Source of the DNA: Bifidobacterium polysaccharolyticum
GTDB taxonomy: Bacteria; Actinomycetota; Actinomycetes; Actinomycetales; Bifidobacteriaceae
Length of the DNA: 64,000 nt
NCBI RefSeq assembly: GCF_016101585.1
Contig: NZ_JACFQG010000001.1
Location: 186,001-250,000 of the forward strand
Reading direction: 5' to 3'
Every line of letters starts with the position of its first letter. Within the stretch, counting starts at the first letter, position 1. This document shows, piece after piece, positions 9,196 to 18,166 of this stretch. The notes under the pieces are model-generated. The model was not told the origin of the DNA and did no database searches. It was given only the letters and a program-made list of their open reading frames with translations. The translations under genes and the position numbers were made by a program.

Positions 9196-11205
9196 TCAGC
9201 GGCGGGGTGCCGGGGTGCGCTTGGCCGTATACATCCGGGTGTTCAGCAGGTCAGCGTAGCGCTCGATGACCTTGGGCCGAATCACCTTCATGGATGGTGT
9301 CATCAGACCATTGTCCTGGGTGAACTCCTCGGGCAGGATGATAAACTTGCGCACCGACTCGGCCCGGGAGACGCCCTCGTTGGCCCGGTCCACATACTCC
9401 TGGACCTCGGCCCGGACCACAGCGTTCTGTGCTGCCTCCTGAAGGGACATGTTGCGATCCAGACCCTTGGAGGCCAGCCAGGGACGCAGGGCTGTTTCGT
9501 TCAGGGTGACCAGGGCTGAGATGAAGGGGCGCTTGTCGCCCAGAACCAGGGCCTGGGAGACAATTTCGGAGCGCTCGATGACCTCCTCGATGGGCCTGGG
9601 GGAGACGTTCTTGCCGCCGGCCGTGATGATCAGGTCCTTCTTGCGCCCGGTCAGGAAGAGGAACCCGTCTCGGGAGAGCCGTCCCAGGTCGCCGGTGGCG
9701 TACCAGCCGTCCTCTGTGAAGGAATCGCGGGTGGCCTCCTCATTCTTGTGGTAGCGGTGGAATACACAGATGCCCTTGATCTGCACCTCGCTGTCCGAGG
9801 CGATGCGGATGGTGAATCCTGGGAAGGGGATGCCCACCGAGCCCCGGTGGTAGGGGGTGCCCAGGGGGTTGAAGGCGCAGGGTGCAGTGGTCTCGGTCAG
9901 GCCGTAGCCCTCATAGACCGGAACATTGGCGCCGCGGAAGAACCCCAGCAGCTCCGGGTCCAGGGGAGCTCCTCCGGAGACAATCCACTTGGCCCGCCCG
10001 CCCAGCACCTGGCGCAGAGAAGAATAGACCAGCGGGTCATATACGGCTCTCCGCAGGGCGCTGCGCCTGGTCGGCCATCCCTGACGGGAGATGTCCTCCA
10101 TGTATGTGCGTGCAGCCCGGGCCGCCCCGTTGAAGATCCTGCCCTTGATGCCGTGCCCGGCCTTCTGGGATGCGGCGTTGTAGACCTTCTCGAAGACCCT
10201 GGGCACGCCGATGATGACCGTTGGCTTGGACTCCTGCAGATCGGACAGCAGGGTAGCCAGACCAGAGGAGATGTAGACGTGCATGGTCCCGTAGACGACC
10301 CCGTAGCTGATGGCCCGAGCAAACGTGTGGGCTTGGGGCAGGAAGAGCAGGATGGATCCATCCGGGTCGTGGGTCAGATTGGGAATGAAAGCGTTCAGGT
10401 TTCTGGCCAGCTGGCAGTAGTGCTCATGGGTCATCTCCACGCCCTTGGGCGCCGCAGTGGAACCAGAGGTGTAGACGATGGAGCAGAGGTCGGTCTTGTG
10501 GATGGAGTTGATCCGCTCGTCAAGCTCGGCGTCGCTGACCGATTCCCCATAGGCCTGCAGTTCCTGCAGGGCCCCGGATTCCAGGCAGGCGATCCGATCC
10601 AGGGTGGGGCACTCCTTGTCAGCCCCCTCGGCCTTGGCGCGCATCTCTGTGGTCTGCACCACCAATAGCCTGGCATCGGAGTTGTTGACGATGAATCGGA
10701 TTTGCTCGGCCGAGTCGGTGTCGTAGATGGTGGCGATGACCCCGCCAATGGAGAGGACCGCGGCATCCACGATGTCCCACTCATAGCTTGTCCTGCACAT
10801 GAAGGCCACGGCATCGCCCTTCTTCAGCCCGTAGTGCATGAAGCCCTTAGCGGTGGTCCTGATGTCGTGCAGAATCTCTCGGCCGGTCCGGTAGGTCCAG
10901 CTGCCGTTCTCCACAAAGTGCAGAACCGGCTGGTCAGGAGTGCGGCGGGCCCGATCAGCGTAGATGTCGTAGACGGTCATGTCGTCTGGCACTGGACCCA
11001 TACCGGCGGTGGTGGCTGAAAGCAGTCCCGAGGCTGGATCCATGCGCGTGGTGGTGGCGTAGTCAGCTGACCAGAAATGCGTATTGGGCAGGGCGAGGGC
11101 TTCCTGGGCGGCACCTGATGGATCCGCGGCCTCCTCGCCGGTCGGTCCCTCCCCATGACCCACCTGGTGTGCCACAAAAGATTTGACCGATGCTAGTAAC
11201 GACAC
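9196..11205 (-). CDS. Long-chain fatty acid-CoA ligase (AMP-binding, FadD15-like)
   Basis: 669 residues, adenylate-forming superfamily. The P-loop motif CSIVYTSGSTAAPKGVEMTH is followed by GGAPLDPELLGFFRG, YEGYGLTETTAPC, the GDLGRLSRDGFLFLTGRKKD core (catalytic Asp and the A8 hinge) and the C-terminal ITAGGKNVSPRPIEE. It activates fatty acids to acyl-CoA through acyl-AMP at the membrane or in the cytoplasm. The substrate chain length is inferred from overall similarity to long-chain ligases. It starts at GTG 11205 with GGAG 5 nt upstream. It is convergent with era (6 bp apart) and divergent from the L25 gene. Confidence 0.87.
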   Translation of the reverse strand: MSLLASVKSFVAHQVGHGEGPTGEEAADPSGAAQEALALPNTHFWSADYATTTRMDPASGLLSATTAGMGPVPDDMTVYDIYADRARRTPDQPVLHFVENGSWTYRTGREILHDIRTTAKGFMHYGLKKGDAVAFMCRTSYEWDIVDAAVLSIGGVIATIYDTDSAEQIRFIVNNSDARLLVVQTTEMRAKAEGADKECPTLDRIACLESGALQELQAYGESVSDAELDERINSIHKTDLCSIVYTSGSTAAPKGVEMTHEHYCQLARNLNAFIPNLTHDPDGSILLFLPQAHTFARAISYGVVYGTMHVYISSGLATLLSDLQESKPTVIIGVPRVFEKVYNAASQKAGHGIKGRIFNGAARAARTYMEDISRQGWPTRRSALRRAVYDPLVYSSLRQVLGGRAKWIVSGGAPLDPELLGFFRGANVPVYEGYGLTETTAPCAFNPLGTPYHRGSVGIPFPGFTIRIASDSEVQIKGICVFHRYHKNEEATRDSFTEDGWYATGDLGRLSRDGFLFLTGRKKDLIITAGGKNVSPRPIEEVIERSEIVSQALVLGDKRPFISALVTLNETALRPWLASKGLDRNMSLQEAAQNAVVRAEVQEYVDRANEGVSRAESVRKFIILPEEFTQDNGLMTPSMKVIRPKVIERYADLLNTRMYTAKRTPAPRR

Positions 11206-11252
11206 GTTGTCTCCTTCAATAATCGCGGGATATGTCCAGAATAGCCGTTTAC

Positions 11253-11281
11253 TTGGAGAAGGGCGGGCCCGGTGCTAAAGT
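11253..11281 (+). promoter_or_regulatory. Candidate promoter for ribosomal protein L25 gene
   Basis: TTGGAG (11253-11258), a 17-nt spacer and TAAAGT (11276-11281) resemble a sigma-70 promoter. It would give a 5' leader of about 150 nt before the L25 start. The leader holds a perfect 6-bp hairpin, GGAGGC/GCCTCC, at 11302-11320. Confidence 0.4.
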
Positions 11282-11441
11282 AGGCACGTTGCTTTGGCGA
11301 GGGAGGCTTTCACGGCCTCCGTTATCGACTCGGCTGGATCATCGGCGGCCTTTCCTTTTGGGCGGTCCGGAATCCGACGCGGCGATGCGCCAGGACCGGC
11401 CCAGGTCGGTCTTGAGGAACCACTCAAGGAAGGAAGCCAAC

Positions 11442-12065
11442 ATGGCTAACACAATTAAGCTCGAGGGCGAAGTCCGCGACCAATTTGGCAAGGGGGCGGC
11501 ACGCCGCATGCGCGTGGCCCAGCAGATCCCCGCCACCATCTACGCCGGCGGCGCCCAGCCCGACTACATCAAGCTGCCCATGCGCGAGACAACTTTAGCC
11601 CTGCGTCGCGCCAACGCCCTCTTCTCCATCAGCTTCGGCGGGCAGACCAAGACGGCGGTGGTCAAGGACGTGCAGCGCAACCCGGTCAAGCGCCAGGTAG
11701 AGCACATCGACTTCTATGAGGTCCGCGCCGGCGAGAAGGTCACCGTGGAGGTGCCTGTCTTCGTCAGCGGCGAGACCAAGGGCGCTGCCGTGGCCTTGGT
11801 CGACACCCAGAACTTGCAGGTCCGGGCCGACGTGTCCAACCTGCCCGAGCGCATCGATATCAGTGTTGAGGGCCTGGCAGAGGGCGACAAGATCCTGGCC
11901 AAGGACATCAAGCTGCCCGAAGGCTCCGAGCTGATCATCGACGATATGGAGGAATCCATCGTCTCCGTCGAGATCCCCAAGGAGGAGAGCCTGGAGACCC
12001 CCACCGAGGAAACCGGACAGACCGAGGCGGAAGCTGCCCCGGAGGCCGACGAACAGAGCGAGTGA
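11442..12065 (+). CDS. rplY: Ribosomal protein L25/general stress protein CTC
   Basis: About 207 residues from the ATG at 11442 (MANTIKLEGEVRDQFGKGAA), preceded by AAGGAAGG. The N-terminal 5S rRNA-binding L25 domain covers residues 1-95 (GKGAARRMRVAQQIPATIYAG, HIDFYEV). The C-terminal TL5/CTC beta domain follows (95-180: VEVPVFVSGETKGAA, NLPERIDISVEGL) with an acidic tail. This is the two-domain CTC form found in Gram-positives, not the short E. coli form. It is followed directly by an intrinsic terminator. Confidence 0.93.
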   Translation: MANTIKLEGEVRDQFGKGAARRMRVAQQIPATIYAGGAQPDYIKLPMRETTLALRRANALFSISFGGQTKTAVVKDVQRNPVKRQVEHIDFYEVRAGEKVTVEVPVFVSGETKGAAVALVDTQNLQVRADVSNLPERIDISVEGLAEGDKILAKDIKLPEGSELIIDDMEESIVSVEIPKEESLETPTEETGQTEAEAAPEADEQSE

Positions 12066-12084
12066 ACTAAGAGGTTCGATCTGC

Positions 12085-12121
12085 AAGGCCGTGGGATCAT
12101 CACGATCCTGCGGCCTTTTTG
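12085..12121 (+). terminator. Intrinsic terminator after L25 gene
   Basis: The stem AAGGCCG/CGGCCTT, extended by GGATC/GATCC around a 5-nt loop, is followed by TTTTT at 12116-12120. It has the classical layout about 20 bp after the stop codon. Confidence 0.88.
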
Positions 12122-12168
12122 TCTATAACGGTCACTATGCGAAATACGCTGAACGGGTCAGGGTCTGC

Positions 12169-12209
12169 CTATGCGATAGTTCGGGTACCGGGCATCGCCA
12201 TAAGCATAG
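12169..12209 (+). promoter_or_regulatory. Structured leader upstream of ilvE
   Basis: CTATGCGAT at 12169-12177 can pair with ATCGC (12194-12198) and GCATAG (12204-12209) around a bulge, with extra CGGG/CCCG pairings inside and just after. It lies 40-80 nt before ilvE. No leader peptide rich in branched-chain codons and no T-box signature is visible. It may be a plain leader stem. Confidence 0.3.
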
Positions 12210-12251
12210 CGCCCGAGCAACCAAAACAGTAGCAAGAAGAAGTGGTAGATA

Positions 12252-13379
12252 ATGGCAGAGCAATCACATCACGACCCGAAGGCACTCAATGAGTTGGCGG
12301 ACGCTTTCAAGGTCATTCCCAACGATCATCCCGCCTCTGACGAGGAGCGTGCCCGGCTGATTGATAAGCCTGCCTTCGGCCAGCTCTTCTCAGACAACAT
12401 GGCCCACATGGGATGGACTTCAAACGACGGCTGGAAGGACCGCAGGGTTGAGCCCTACGGACCACTCAGCCTGGATCCGGGCGCCTCGGTGCTTCACTAT
12501 GCCCAGGAGGCCTTTGAGGGGCTCAAGGCCTACTACCATGACGACGGCTCCATCTGGCTCTTCCGGCCCGATGCCAATGCTCAGCGCTTCTACAATTCCG
12601 CCAAGCGTCTGGCCCTGCCTCCGCTCGAGCCCGATGACTTCCTGGGATCGGTCGCGGCCTTGGTCCGCCGTGACGCGGCCTGGGTGCCCAAGCGTCGTGA
12701 GTATACGCTCTATATGCGCCCCTATATGTTCGCCTCCGAGCCTTTCCTGGGTGTGCGCGCTCCACATGCGGTGGATTATTGCGTCATCGCCTCGCCCTCG
12801 GGACCTTACTTCGCCGGCGGTGTCAAGCCGGTCAGCATCTGGGTGGAAGACAAGTGGTTCCGCACCGGCCCCGGCGGCACCGGCTTCGCCAAGTGCGGCG
12901 GCAACTATGCGGCATCCCTGCTGGGTGAGAACCGCGGTGCTGAGCACGGTTGCGAGCAGGTCTGCTTCGTCGACGCGGCCACTAAGACCTACCTGGAAGA
13001 GCTTGGCGGCATGAACATGTTCACTGTCCACAAGGACGGACACCTGGAGACCCCCAGCCTGACCGGAACCATTCTGCCCGGCGTCACCCGCAACTCCCTG
13101 ATCACCCTGGCCCAGGACCACGGCCGTGACGTGGTTGAGACCATGATCCGTCTGGACACGCTGCTGGATGACATCCGCTCCGGCGAGGTCACCGAGGTGT
13201 TCGCCTGTGGGACCGCCGCCATCATCACACCGATCGGGCGCTTCAAGTCTGAGAACTTCGACGTTGAGGTGGCCGATGGTGGTTCAGGCAAGGTTACTAT
13301 GGACTTCCGCAACGAGCTCCTGGGCATCCAGCTGGGCGAGATCGAGGATCCGCACGACTGGATGTGGAAGGTCTGCTGA
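12252..13379 (+). CDS. ilvE: Branched-chain amino acid aminotransferase IlvE (class IV PLP)
   Basis: 375 residues. Fold-type IV aminotransferase motifs: LHYAQEAFEGLKAY near the N-terminus, YMRPYMF, the PLP-lysine region GTGFAKCGGNYAASL, LEELGGMNMF, and TGTILPGVTRNSLI with the following EVFACGTAAIITPIG. It reversibly transaminates Leu, Ile and Val with 2-oxoglutarate in the cytoplasm. The length and actinobacterial-type N-terminus (DHPASDEERARLI) match the larger IlvE group. AAGAAGAAG lies upstream of the ATG at 12252. It is probably monocistronic. Confidence 0.94.
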   Translation: MAEQSHHDPKALNELADAFKVIPNDHPASDEERARLIDKPAFGQLFSDNMAHMGWTSNDGWKDRRVEPYGPLSLDPGASVLHYAQEAFEGLKAYYHDDGSIWLFRPDANAQRFYNSAKRLALPPLEPDDFLGSVAALVRRDAAWVPKRREYTLYMRPYMFASEPFLGVRAPHAVDYCVIASPSGPYFAGGVKPVSIWVEDKWFRTGPGGTGFAKCGGNYAASLLGENRGAEHGCEQVCFVDAATKTYLEELGGMNMFTVHKDGHLETPSLTGTILPGVTRNSLITLAQDHGRDVVETMIRLDTLLDDIRSGEVTEVFACGTAAIITPIGRFKSENFDVEVADGGSGKVTMDFRNELLGIQLGEIEDPHDWMWKVC

Positions 13380-13415
13380 GCGCTGACTCCATTACTGCCT
13401 GATAGGTCTTGAAAG

Positions 13416-13456
13416 GAAAGCGGCTTCAGGGTGATATTCCGCCTTGGGTCGCTTTC
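13416..13456 (+). terminator. Possible terminator after ilvE
   Basis: A 7-bp inverted repeat, GAAAGCG/CGCTTTC, encloses a 27-nt loop and is followed by a pyrimidine-rich TCTCTC rather than a clean T-run. The signal is weak. Confidence 0.35.
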
Positions 13457-13562
13457 TCTCATGTTTGTAGCCTTGCGCACATCACCGGCCTGTTCTGCTG
13501 TGTGTTTGGCTAATCTATAGACAGACCTGAGTGCGGGACGATTCCGGGAGGAGAGGCGCAGG

Positions 13563-14369
13563 ATGAAGACGGCCTTGGAGGGGAATCTGATCTTCATGGT
13601 CATCGAGTACCTGGGCATCCTCAGTTGCGGTCTTTCAGGCGGTCTGGCTGCTGTGCGCAAGGGCTATGACATCATCGCCATTCTGCTGGTTTCGTGGATC
13701 AGCGCCCTGGGCGGCGGGGTGGTCCGTGATGTCCTGCTGGGTCAGGTGCCACCCAGCGGCATCACCGACAAGGGCTCGGTCATCGTTACCCTGGCATCCG
13801 GCTTGGTCGTAGCTGTCGCTCATCCTGAAATCAGCAGGATGACCTGGTCCATGCTGGTCACCGATGCCATGGCCCTGGGGTCTTTCGCTGTCAACGGGAC
13901 CGCCAAGGCTTTGATGTGTGGAACTGGGGGCATGACGGCCATCTTTATGGGCATGGCCACGGCCCTGGTAGGTGGTCTGCTGCGAGACATCCTTCTCAAC
14001 CAAGTGCCTGCAGTCATCCAGGACCAGCATTGGTATGCGCTGCCTTCCCTGATCGGCTGCCTGCTGACCCTAGCCTCCACGCGCGCCCAGCAGCACGGGC
14101 TCTATCCGACACGGGTCGACATGGCTCTGGACCTGGCCATCGTGGCCCTGGTGGTCGTCCTGCGCATAATCTCGGTGAAATTCGACATTCTGGTGCCTGG
14201 AGCAGTGGACCGGCGCTCGGCCCGGCTGCCGCTCAACGATGCCCAGCTGGCCAGGGCCATCCGTCATCTGATGCGCGGCCGGTCGAATATCAGCGTCACC
14301 ATCAAGCACACCGACGAGGATACCGGTGAGAATCCGGATGCGAATTCGGATACCAAAAAGGGCCGGTGA
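13563..14369 (+). CDS. TRIC-type (UPF0126) membrane protein
   Basis: 268 residues with seven predicted membrane helices in two similar halves. Each half carries the family glycine motif, SALGGGVVRDVLLGQVPP and MATALVGGLLRDILLNQVP, the hallmark of UPF0126/TRIC proteins. Prokaryotic TRIC homologues form trimeric monovalent cation channels, but the role in bacteria is unclear. The last 60 residues are cytoplasmic and polar. GGGAGGAG lies about 9 nt before the ATG. Its stop codon sits inside the strong palindrome that terminates the convergent rpsT gene. Confidence 0.87.
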   Translation: MKTALEGNLIFMVIEYLGILSCGLSGGLAAVRKGYDIIAILLVSWISALGGGVVRDVLLGQVPPSGITDKGSVIVTLASGLVVAVAHPEISRMTWSMLVTDAMALGSFAVNGTAKALMCGTGGMTAIFMGMATALVGGLLRDILLNQVPAVIQDQHWYALPSLIGCLLTLASTRAQQHGLYPTRVDMALDLAIVALVVVLRIISVKFDILVPGAVDRRSARLPLNDAQLARAIRHLMRGRSNISVTIKHTDEDTGENPDANSDTKKGR

Positions 14370-14395
14370 TCCAAGCGCTTGGATCACCGGCCCTT
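14358..14395 (-). terminator. Perfect palindromic terminator between TRIC gene and rpsT
   Basis: A 38-bp perfect inverted repeat (half-site AAGGGCCGGTGATCCAAGC) spans the end of the plus-strand gene. On the minus strand the stem is followed by a TTTTTGG run, so it is a good intrinsic terminator for rpsT. On the plus strand the following TTATGGGG is T-poor, so read-through control there is less certain. Confidence 0.85.
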
Positions 14396-14409
14396 ATGGG
14401 GCACCCGGT

Positions 14410-14670
14410 TCAGAGGGCGTTGACGGCGTTGGCCAGACCGGACTTGCGGTTGGCGGCCTGGTTGCGGTGGATTACACCCTTTCCTGCAGCCTTGTCCAGA
14501 CGGCGGGCGGCCACCTGGTAAGCAGCCTGAGCGGCCTCCTTGTCACCGGCATCCACGGCATTACGCACGGAACGCACTGAGGTCTTGATTGTGCTCTTGA
14601 CCTCCTTGTTGCGCAGGTGCGCCTTTTCGTTGGTGATGACCCGCTTCTTCTGCGACTTGATGTTTGCCAA
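14410..14670 (-). CDS. rpsT: 30S ribosomal protein S20
   Basis: 86 residues reading (M)[20 protein letters not shown] and ending [16 protein letters not shown], the full S20 family length. S20 is a helical primary 16S rRNA-binding protein of the small subunit. The start codon is TTG at 14670, with GGAG 5 nt upstream; an open frame continues 5' of it but is not family sequence. A UUG start is also known for E. coli rpsT, where it contributes to autoregulation. The gene is divergent from lepA and ends at the strong palindrome. Confidence 0.95.
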   Translation of the reverse strand: MANIKSQKKRVITNEKAHLRNKEVKSTIKTSVRSVRNAVDAGDKEAAQAAYQVAARRLDKAAGKGVIHRNQAANRKSGLANAVNAL

Positions 14671-14817
14671 TGTTGCTCCAAACGATGAATGTATCTGTAC
14701 AGACAACCCACCATAATAGCACCCGACCGGGAGAAGAATCCTCTTGGAGCGGGCGCTTCGGCCCAGGGCATCGTCTAGAATCGTTAGACCAGACGTACGT
14801 GTGAGGAGAGCAGACCG

Positions 14818-16695
14818 GTGCAGGAAGCCAAGAACCAACCAGGATTCACCGACCAATCGCTGATCCGCAACTTCTGCATCATCGCCCACATCGATCACGG
14901 AAAATCCACGGTGGCCGACCGGATTCTGCAGCTGAGCGGAATCGTGCCCAAGCGCGAGATGCACGATCGGTTCCTAGACAGGATGGACATCGAGCAGGAG
15001 CGCGGGATCACCATCAAATCTCAGGCCGTTCGCCTGCCCTGGGTCAAGGACGGCATCGAATACACCCTGGGAATGATTGACACCCCCGGTCATGTGGACT
15101 TTACCTACGAGGTCTCCCGGGCCCTGGAAGCCTGCGAGGGCGCGGTTCTGCTGGTGGACGCCACCCAAGGCATTGAGGCGCAGACCCTCTCCAACCTGTA
15201 TATGGCCCTGGAGGATGACCTGACCATTATCCCTGTCCTCAACAAGATCGACCTACCCTCGGCCGAGCCGGACAAGCATGCCGAGGAGATTGCCAACCTG
15301 ATCGGTTGCTCCACGGACGAGGTGCTCCGGGTGTCGGGCAAGACCGGCCAAGGTATCCGCGAACTGGTGGACCGGATCGTGGATCAAGTGCCAGCCCCCA
15401 AGGGAGATCCCAAGGCTCCGGCCCGGGCTCTGATTTTCGATTCAGTCTATGACTCCTACCGGGGAATCGTCACCTATATCAGGATGGTGGACGGCGAACT
15501 CAAGGAGCGCCAGAAGATTCGGATGATGGGCCGGGGGACCGTGCATGACCCCATCGAGTTGGGCGTCATCAGCCCCGACATGACCCCCACCAAGGCCCTG
15601 GGCGCCGGTGAGGTCGGCTACGTCATCACCGGTGTCAAGGATGTCAGCCAGTCCAAGGTGGGCGACACAGTCACCACCGAGGCCAACCCGGCCAAGGAGC
15701 CCCTGCCCGGTTATCAGGATCCCCAGCCCATGGTCTATTCCGGGCTCTTCCCCATCGACAACGCCCAGTTCCCCGAGCTGCGCGACGCCCTGGACAAGCT
15801 CAAGCTCAACGATGCGGCCCTGGTCTACGAGCCAGAGACCTCGGTGGCCCTGGGCTTCGGCTTCCGCTGTGGCTTCCTTGGGCTGTTGCACATGGAGATC
15901 GTCACCGAGCGTCTGAGCAGGGAGTTCGGCATGGATCTGATCGCTACGGCCCCCAACGTTACCTATCAGGTCACCATGGAGGACGGCAGCGAGCACACGG
16001 TGACCAACCCCAGCGAGTTCCCCGATGGCAAGGTTCGTCAGATTCTGGAACCCGTTGTCAGCGCCGATATCATCACCCCCAAGGAGTTCATCGGACCGGT
16101 CATGGAGCTCTGCCAGGACCATCGCGGGCAGATGGGGACCATGGAGTACCTGAGCCCCGAGCGCGTCGAGATGCACTACAAGATGCCCCTGGCCGAGATA
16201 GTCTTCGACTTCTTCGACCAGCTGAAGAGCCGGACCAAGGGCTACGCCAGCTTGGACTACCAGCCCGACGGCGCGCAGTCCGCTGACCTGGTCAAGGTGG
16301 ACATCCTCATCCAGGGGGAGAAGATCGACGCTTTCTCGGCCATCGTCCACAAGGACAAGGCCTACGCCTATGGGGTGATGATGACCAAGAAGCTGCGCAA
16401 GCTGATTCCCCGCCAGCAGTTCGAGATCCCCATACAGGCGGCCATAGGATCCCGGATCATCGCCCGGGAGACCATCAGCGCCTTGCGCAAGGACGTGCTG
16501 GCCAAGTGCTACGGGGGCGACATCACCCGCAAACGCAAGCTGCTGGAGAAGCAGAAGGCCGGCAAGAAGCGCATGAAGATGCTGGGACATGTCGAAGTGC
16601 CCCAGGAGGCCTTCATCGCCGCCCTGAGCACTGGCCAGACCCAGGATCGGGACACCAAGGACAAGATCCGGGCCGCCGCCAAGAAGGAGGGCTGA
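14818..16695 (+). CDS. lepA: Elongation factor 4 (LepA)
   Basis: 625 residues, a translational GTPase. G1 is AHIDHGKS (about 23-30), with the switch region [13 protein letters not shown]3 DTPGH and G4 NKID. The LepA-specific C-terminal domain contains [20 protein letters not shown] and [23 protein letters not shown]4 acts on stalled or mistranslocated ribosomes. It starts at GTG 14818 with GAGGAGAG upstream. It is followed after 4 bp by hemW, a conserved pairing in many bacteria. Confidence 0.96.
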   Translation: MQEAKNQPGFTDQSLIRNFCIIAHIDHGKSTVADRILQLSGIVPKREMHDRFLDRMDIEQERGITIKSQAVRLPWVKDGIEYTLGMIDTPGHVDFTYEVSRALEACEGAVLLVDATQGIEAQTLSNLYMALEDDLTIIPVLNKIDLPSAEPDKHAEEIANLIGCSTDEVLRVSGKTGQGIRELVDRIVDQVPAPKGDPKAPARALIFDSVYDSYRGIVTYIRMVDGELKERQKIRMMGRGTVHDPIELGVISPDMTPTKALGAGEVGYVITGVKDVSQSKVGDTVTTEANPAKEPLPGYQDPQPMVYSGLFPIDNAQFPELRDALDKLKLNDAALVYEPETSVALGFGFRCGFLGLLHMEIVTERLSREFGMDLIATAPNVTYQVTMEDGSEHTVTNPSEFPDGKVRQILEPVVSADIITPKEFIGPVMELCQDHRGQMGTMEYLSPERVEMHYKMPLAEIVFDFFDQLKSRTKGYASLDYQPDGAQSADLVKVDILIQGEKIDAFSAIVHKDKAYAYGVMMTKKLRKLIPRQQFEIPIQAAIGSRIIARETISALRKDVLAKCYGGDITRKRKLLEKQKAGKKRMKMLGHVEVPQEAFIAALSTGQTQDRDTKDKIRAAAKKEG

Positions 16696-16699
16696 AGGG

Positions 16700-18043
16700 G
16701 TGGGATCCTACCAGGTCTACATCCATGTGCCCTTCTGCATGCGCCGCTGCGGCTATTGCGACTTCAACACCTACACAGCCCGGGACCTGGGCGAGGGCGC
16801 CAGCCGAGAGCACTACGCCGACCTGGCCATCCAGGAGATGCGCATGGTCCGCGACTGGCAGACCTCTAGGGGGCTGATAGAGCCGCCCGTGTCCACCATC
16901 TTCTTCGGTGGAGGTACCCCGACCATTCTGCCGGCCCAGGATCTAGTGCGCATGGTCGAGGCCGTAGCCGACCTCTGGGGCCTGTCCTCCGGGGCCGAGA
17001 TCACCACCGAGGCCAATCCCGACACTGTGGATCGGACCTACCTGAAGCAGTTACTCCGGGGCGGCATCAATCGCGTTTCTTTCGGTATGCAGTCAGCGGT
17101 GCCCAGCGTCCTGGCAACCCTGGATCGTACCCATACCCCGGCCAATGTGACCAATGACGTGGCCGCTGCCCAGGATTTGGGGCTTAGGGCCAGCGTGGAT
17201 CTGATCTACGGCACGCCAGGGGAGCGGCTCGAGGATTGGCGGACCAGCCTGCAGGCGGCCCTGAACCTGGGCGTGGACCATGTCTCTGCCTATGCCCTGA
17301 CCCTGGAACCGACCACCAAGATGGGCCGAGCTGTGCGCCGGGGTCAACTGCCCGCGCCCGATGACGATGACGAGGCGGCCAAGTACGAGATGGCCGACGA
17401 CATGCTCTCCAAGGCGGGCCTCTACTGGTACGAGATCTCAAACTGGGCCCGCCCCGGCCAGGAGAGCCGTCACAACCTAGGCTACTGGCACAACGTGGAC
17501 TGGGCCGGCATCGGGCCTGGCGCCCACTCCCACTATCGTGCTCTGGAAGGGGAGGGTACAGGCGTGGCACCGGTGGAAGAAGCCCGGGAACCGGAGCCCG
17601 TCTCCTCCGTTTCTCCCGGGTTCAGGGCCACTGGAAAAGCAGCAGCTCAAGAGGCCGATCCTGGGGTACGCTGGTGGCTTTCGCCGGAGCCCGGTCTGGG
17701 GGAACGGCGTGCCCGTGCCATTCGTTCCTGGGACATTGCCCACCCCAGGGACTGGGCCACCGCTATGGATGCAGGACATGTGCCCTGGCAGGATGCCGAG
17801 CTTCTGGGATGGAGGCAGGACCTGGAGGAGACAGTCATGTTGGCCTTGCGTCTGCCAGAAGGCCTAGGAATGGATCGACTGACCAAGATGGCAGGTCGTC
17901 CACCGGACCCGCAGATCCTCAAGGATCTGGTCGACCAGGGGCTCCTGCTGCCCGTGCGTGACAGAATCCAGGTGACCCGCCGGGGCCGCCTGCTCAACGA
18001 TCTGGTCATCGATCAGGTCCTGGAGGCGGTAGGAATTCGTTAG
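16700..18043 (+). CDS. hemW: HemW-like radical SAM heme chaperone (coproporphyrinogen III oxidase-like)
   Basis: 447 residues. The radical SAM cluster motif is Cys13-x3-Cys17-x2-Cys20 (PFCMRRCGYCDFN), followed by FFGGGTPT and EANPDT. The HemW hallmark SRHNLGYWHNVDWAGIGPGAHS spans about 256-277. HemW binds heme and inserts it into target proteins; true oxygen-independent coproporphyrinogen oxidases (HemN) carry different N-terminal features. Between about 281 and 335 there is an extra Glu/Pro/Gly-rich insertion before the DIAHPRDWA segment that usually follows closely. It starts at GTG 16700, 4 bp after lepA. Confidence 0.88.
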   Translation: MGSYQVYIHVPFCMRRCGYCDFNTYTARDLGEGASREHYADLAIQEMRMVRDWQTSRGLIEPPVSTIFFGGGTPTILPAQDLVRMVEAVADLWGLSSGAEITTEANPDTVDRTYLKQLLRGGINRVSFGMQSAVPSVLATLDRTHTPANVTNDVAAAQDLGLRASVDLIYGTPGERLEDWRTSLQAALNLGVDHVSAYALTLEPTTKMGRAVRRGQLPAPDDDDEAAKYEMADDMLSKAGLYWYEISNWARPGQESRHNLGYWHNVDWAGIGPGAHSHYRALEGEGTGVAPVEEAREPEPVSSVSPGFRATGKAAAQEADPGVRWWLSPEPGLGERRARAIRSWDIAHPRDWATAMDAGHVPWQDAELLGWRQDLEETVMLALRLPEGLGMDRLTKMAGRPPDPQILKDLVDQGLLLPVRDRIQVTRRGRLLNDLVIDQVLEAVGIR

Positions 18044-18166
18044 TCACTGCGGAACGTTACACGGATGTCACCTGAGGATGCATTATTCTGTTGATTCACC
18101 ATTGACAAGGCTCCTCAAAGGCGGAGCATGCCGGCCCCGCCCCCGTCCACGAATGAGGTGATTGCA

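Noticed and set aside
17540-17705. Frameshift in hemW
   Set aside because: The frame stays open and homologous sequence resumes in the same frame after the insert.
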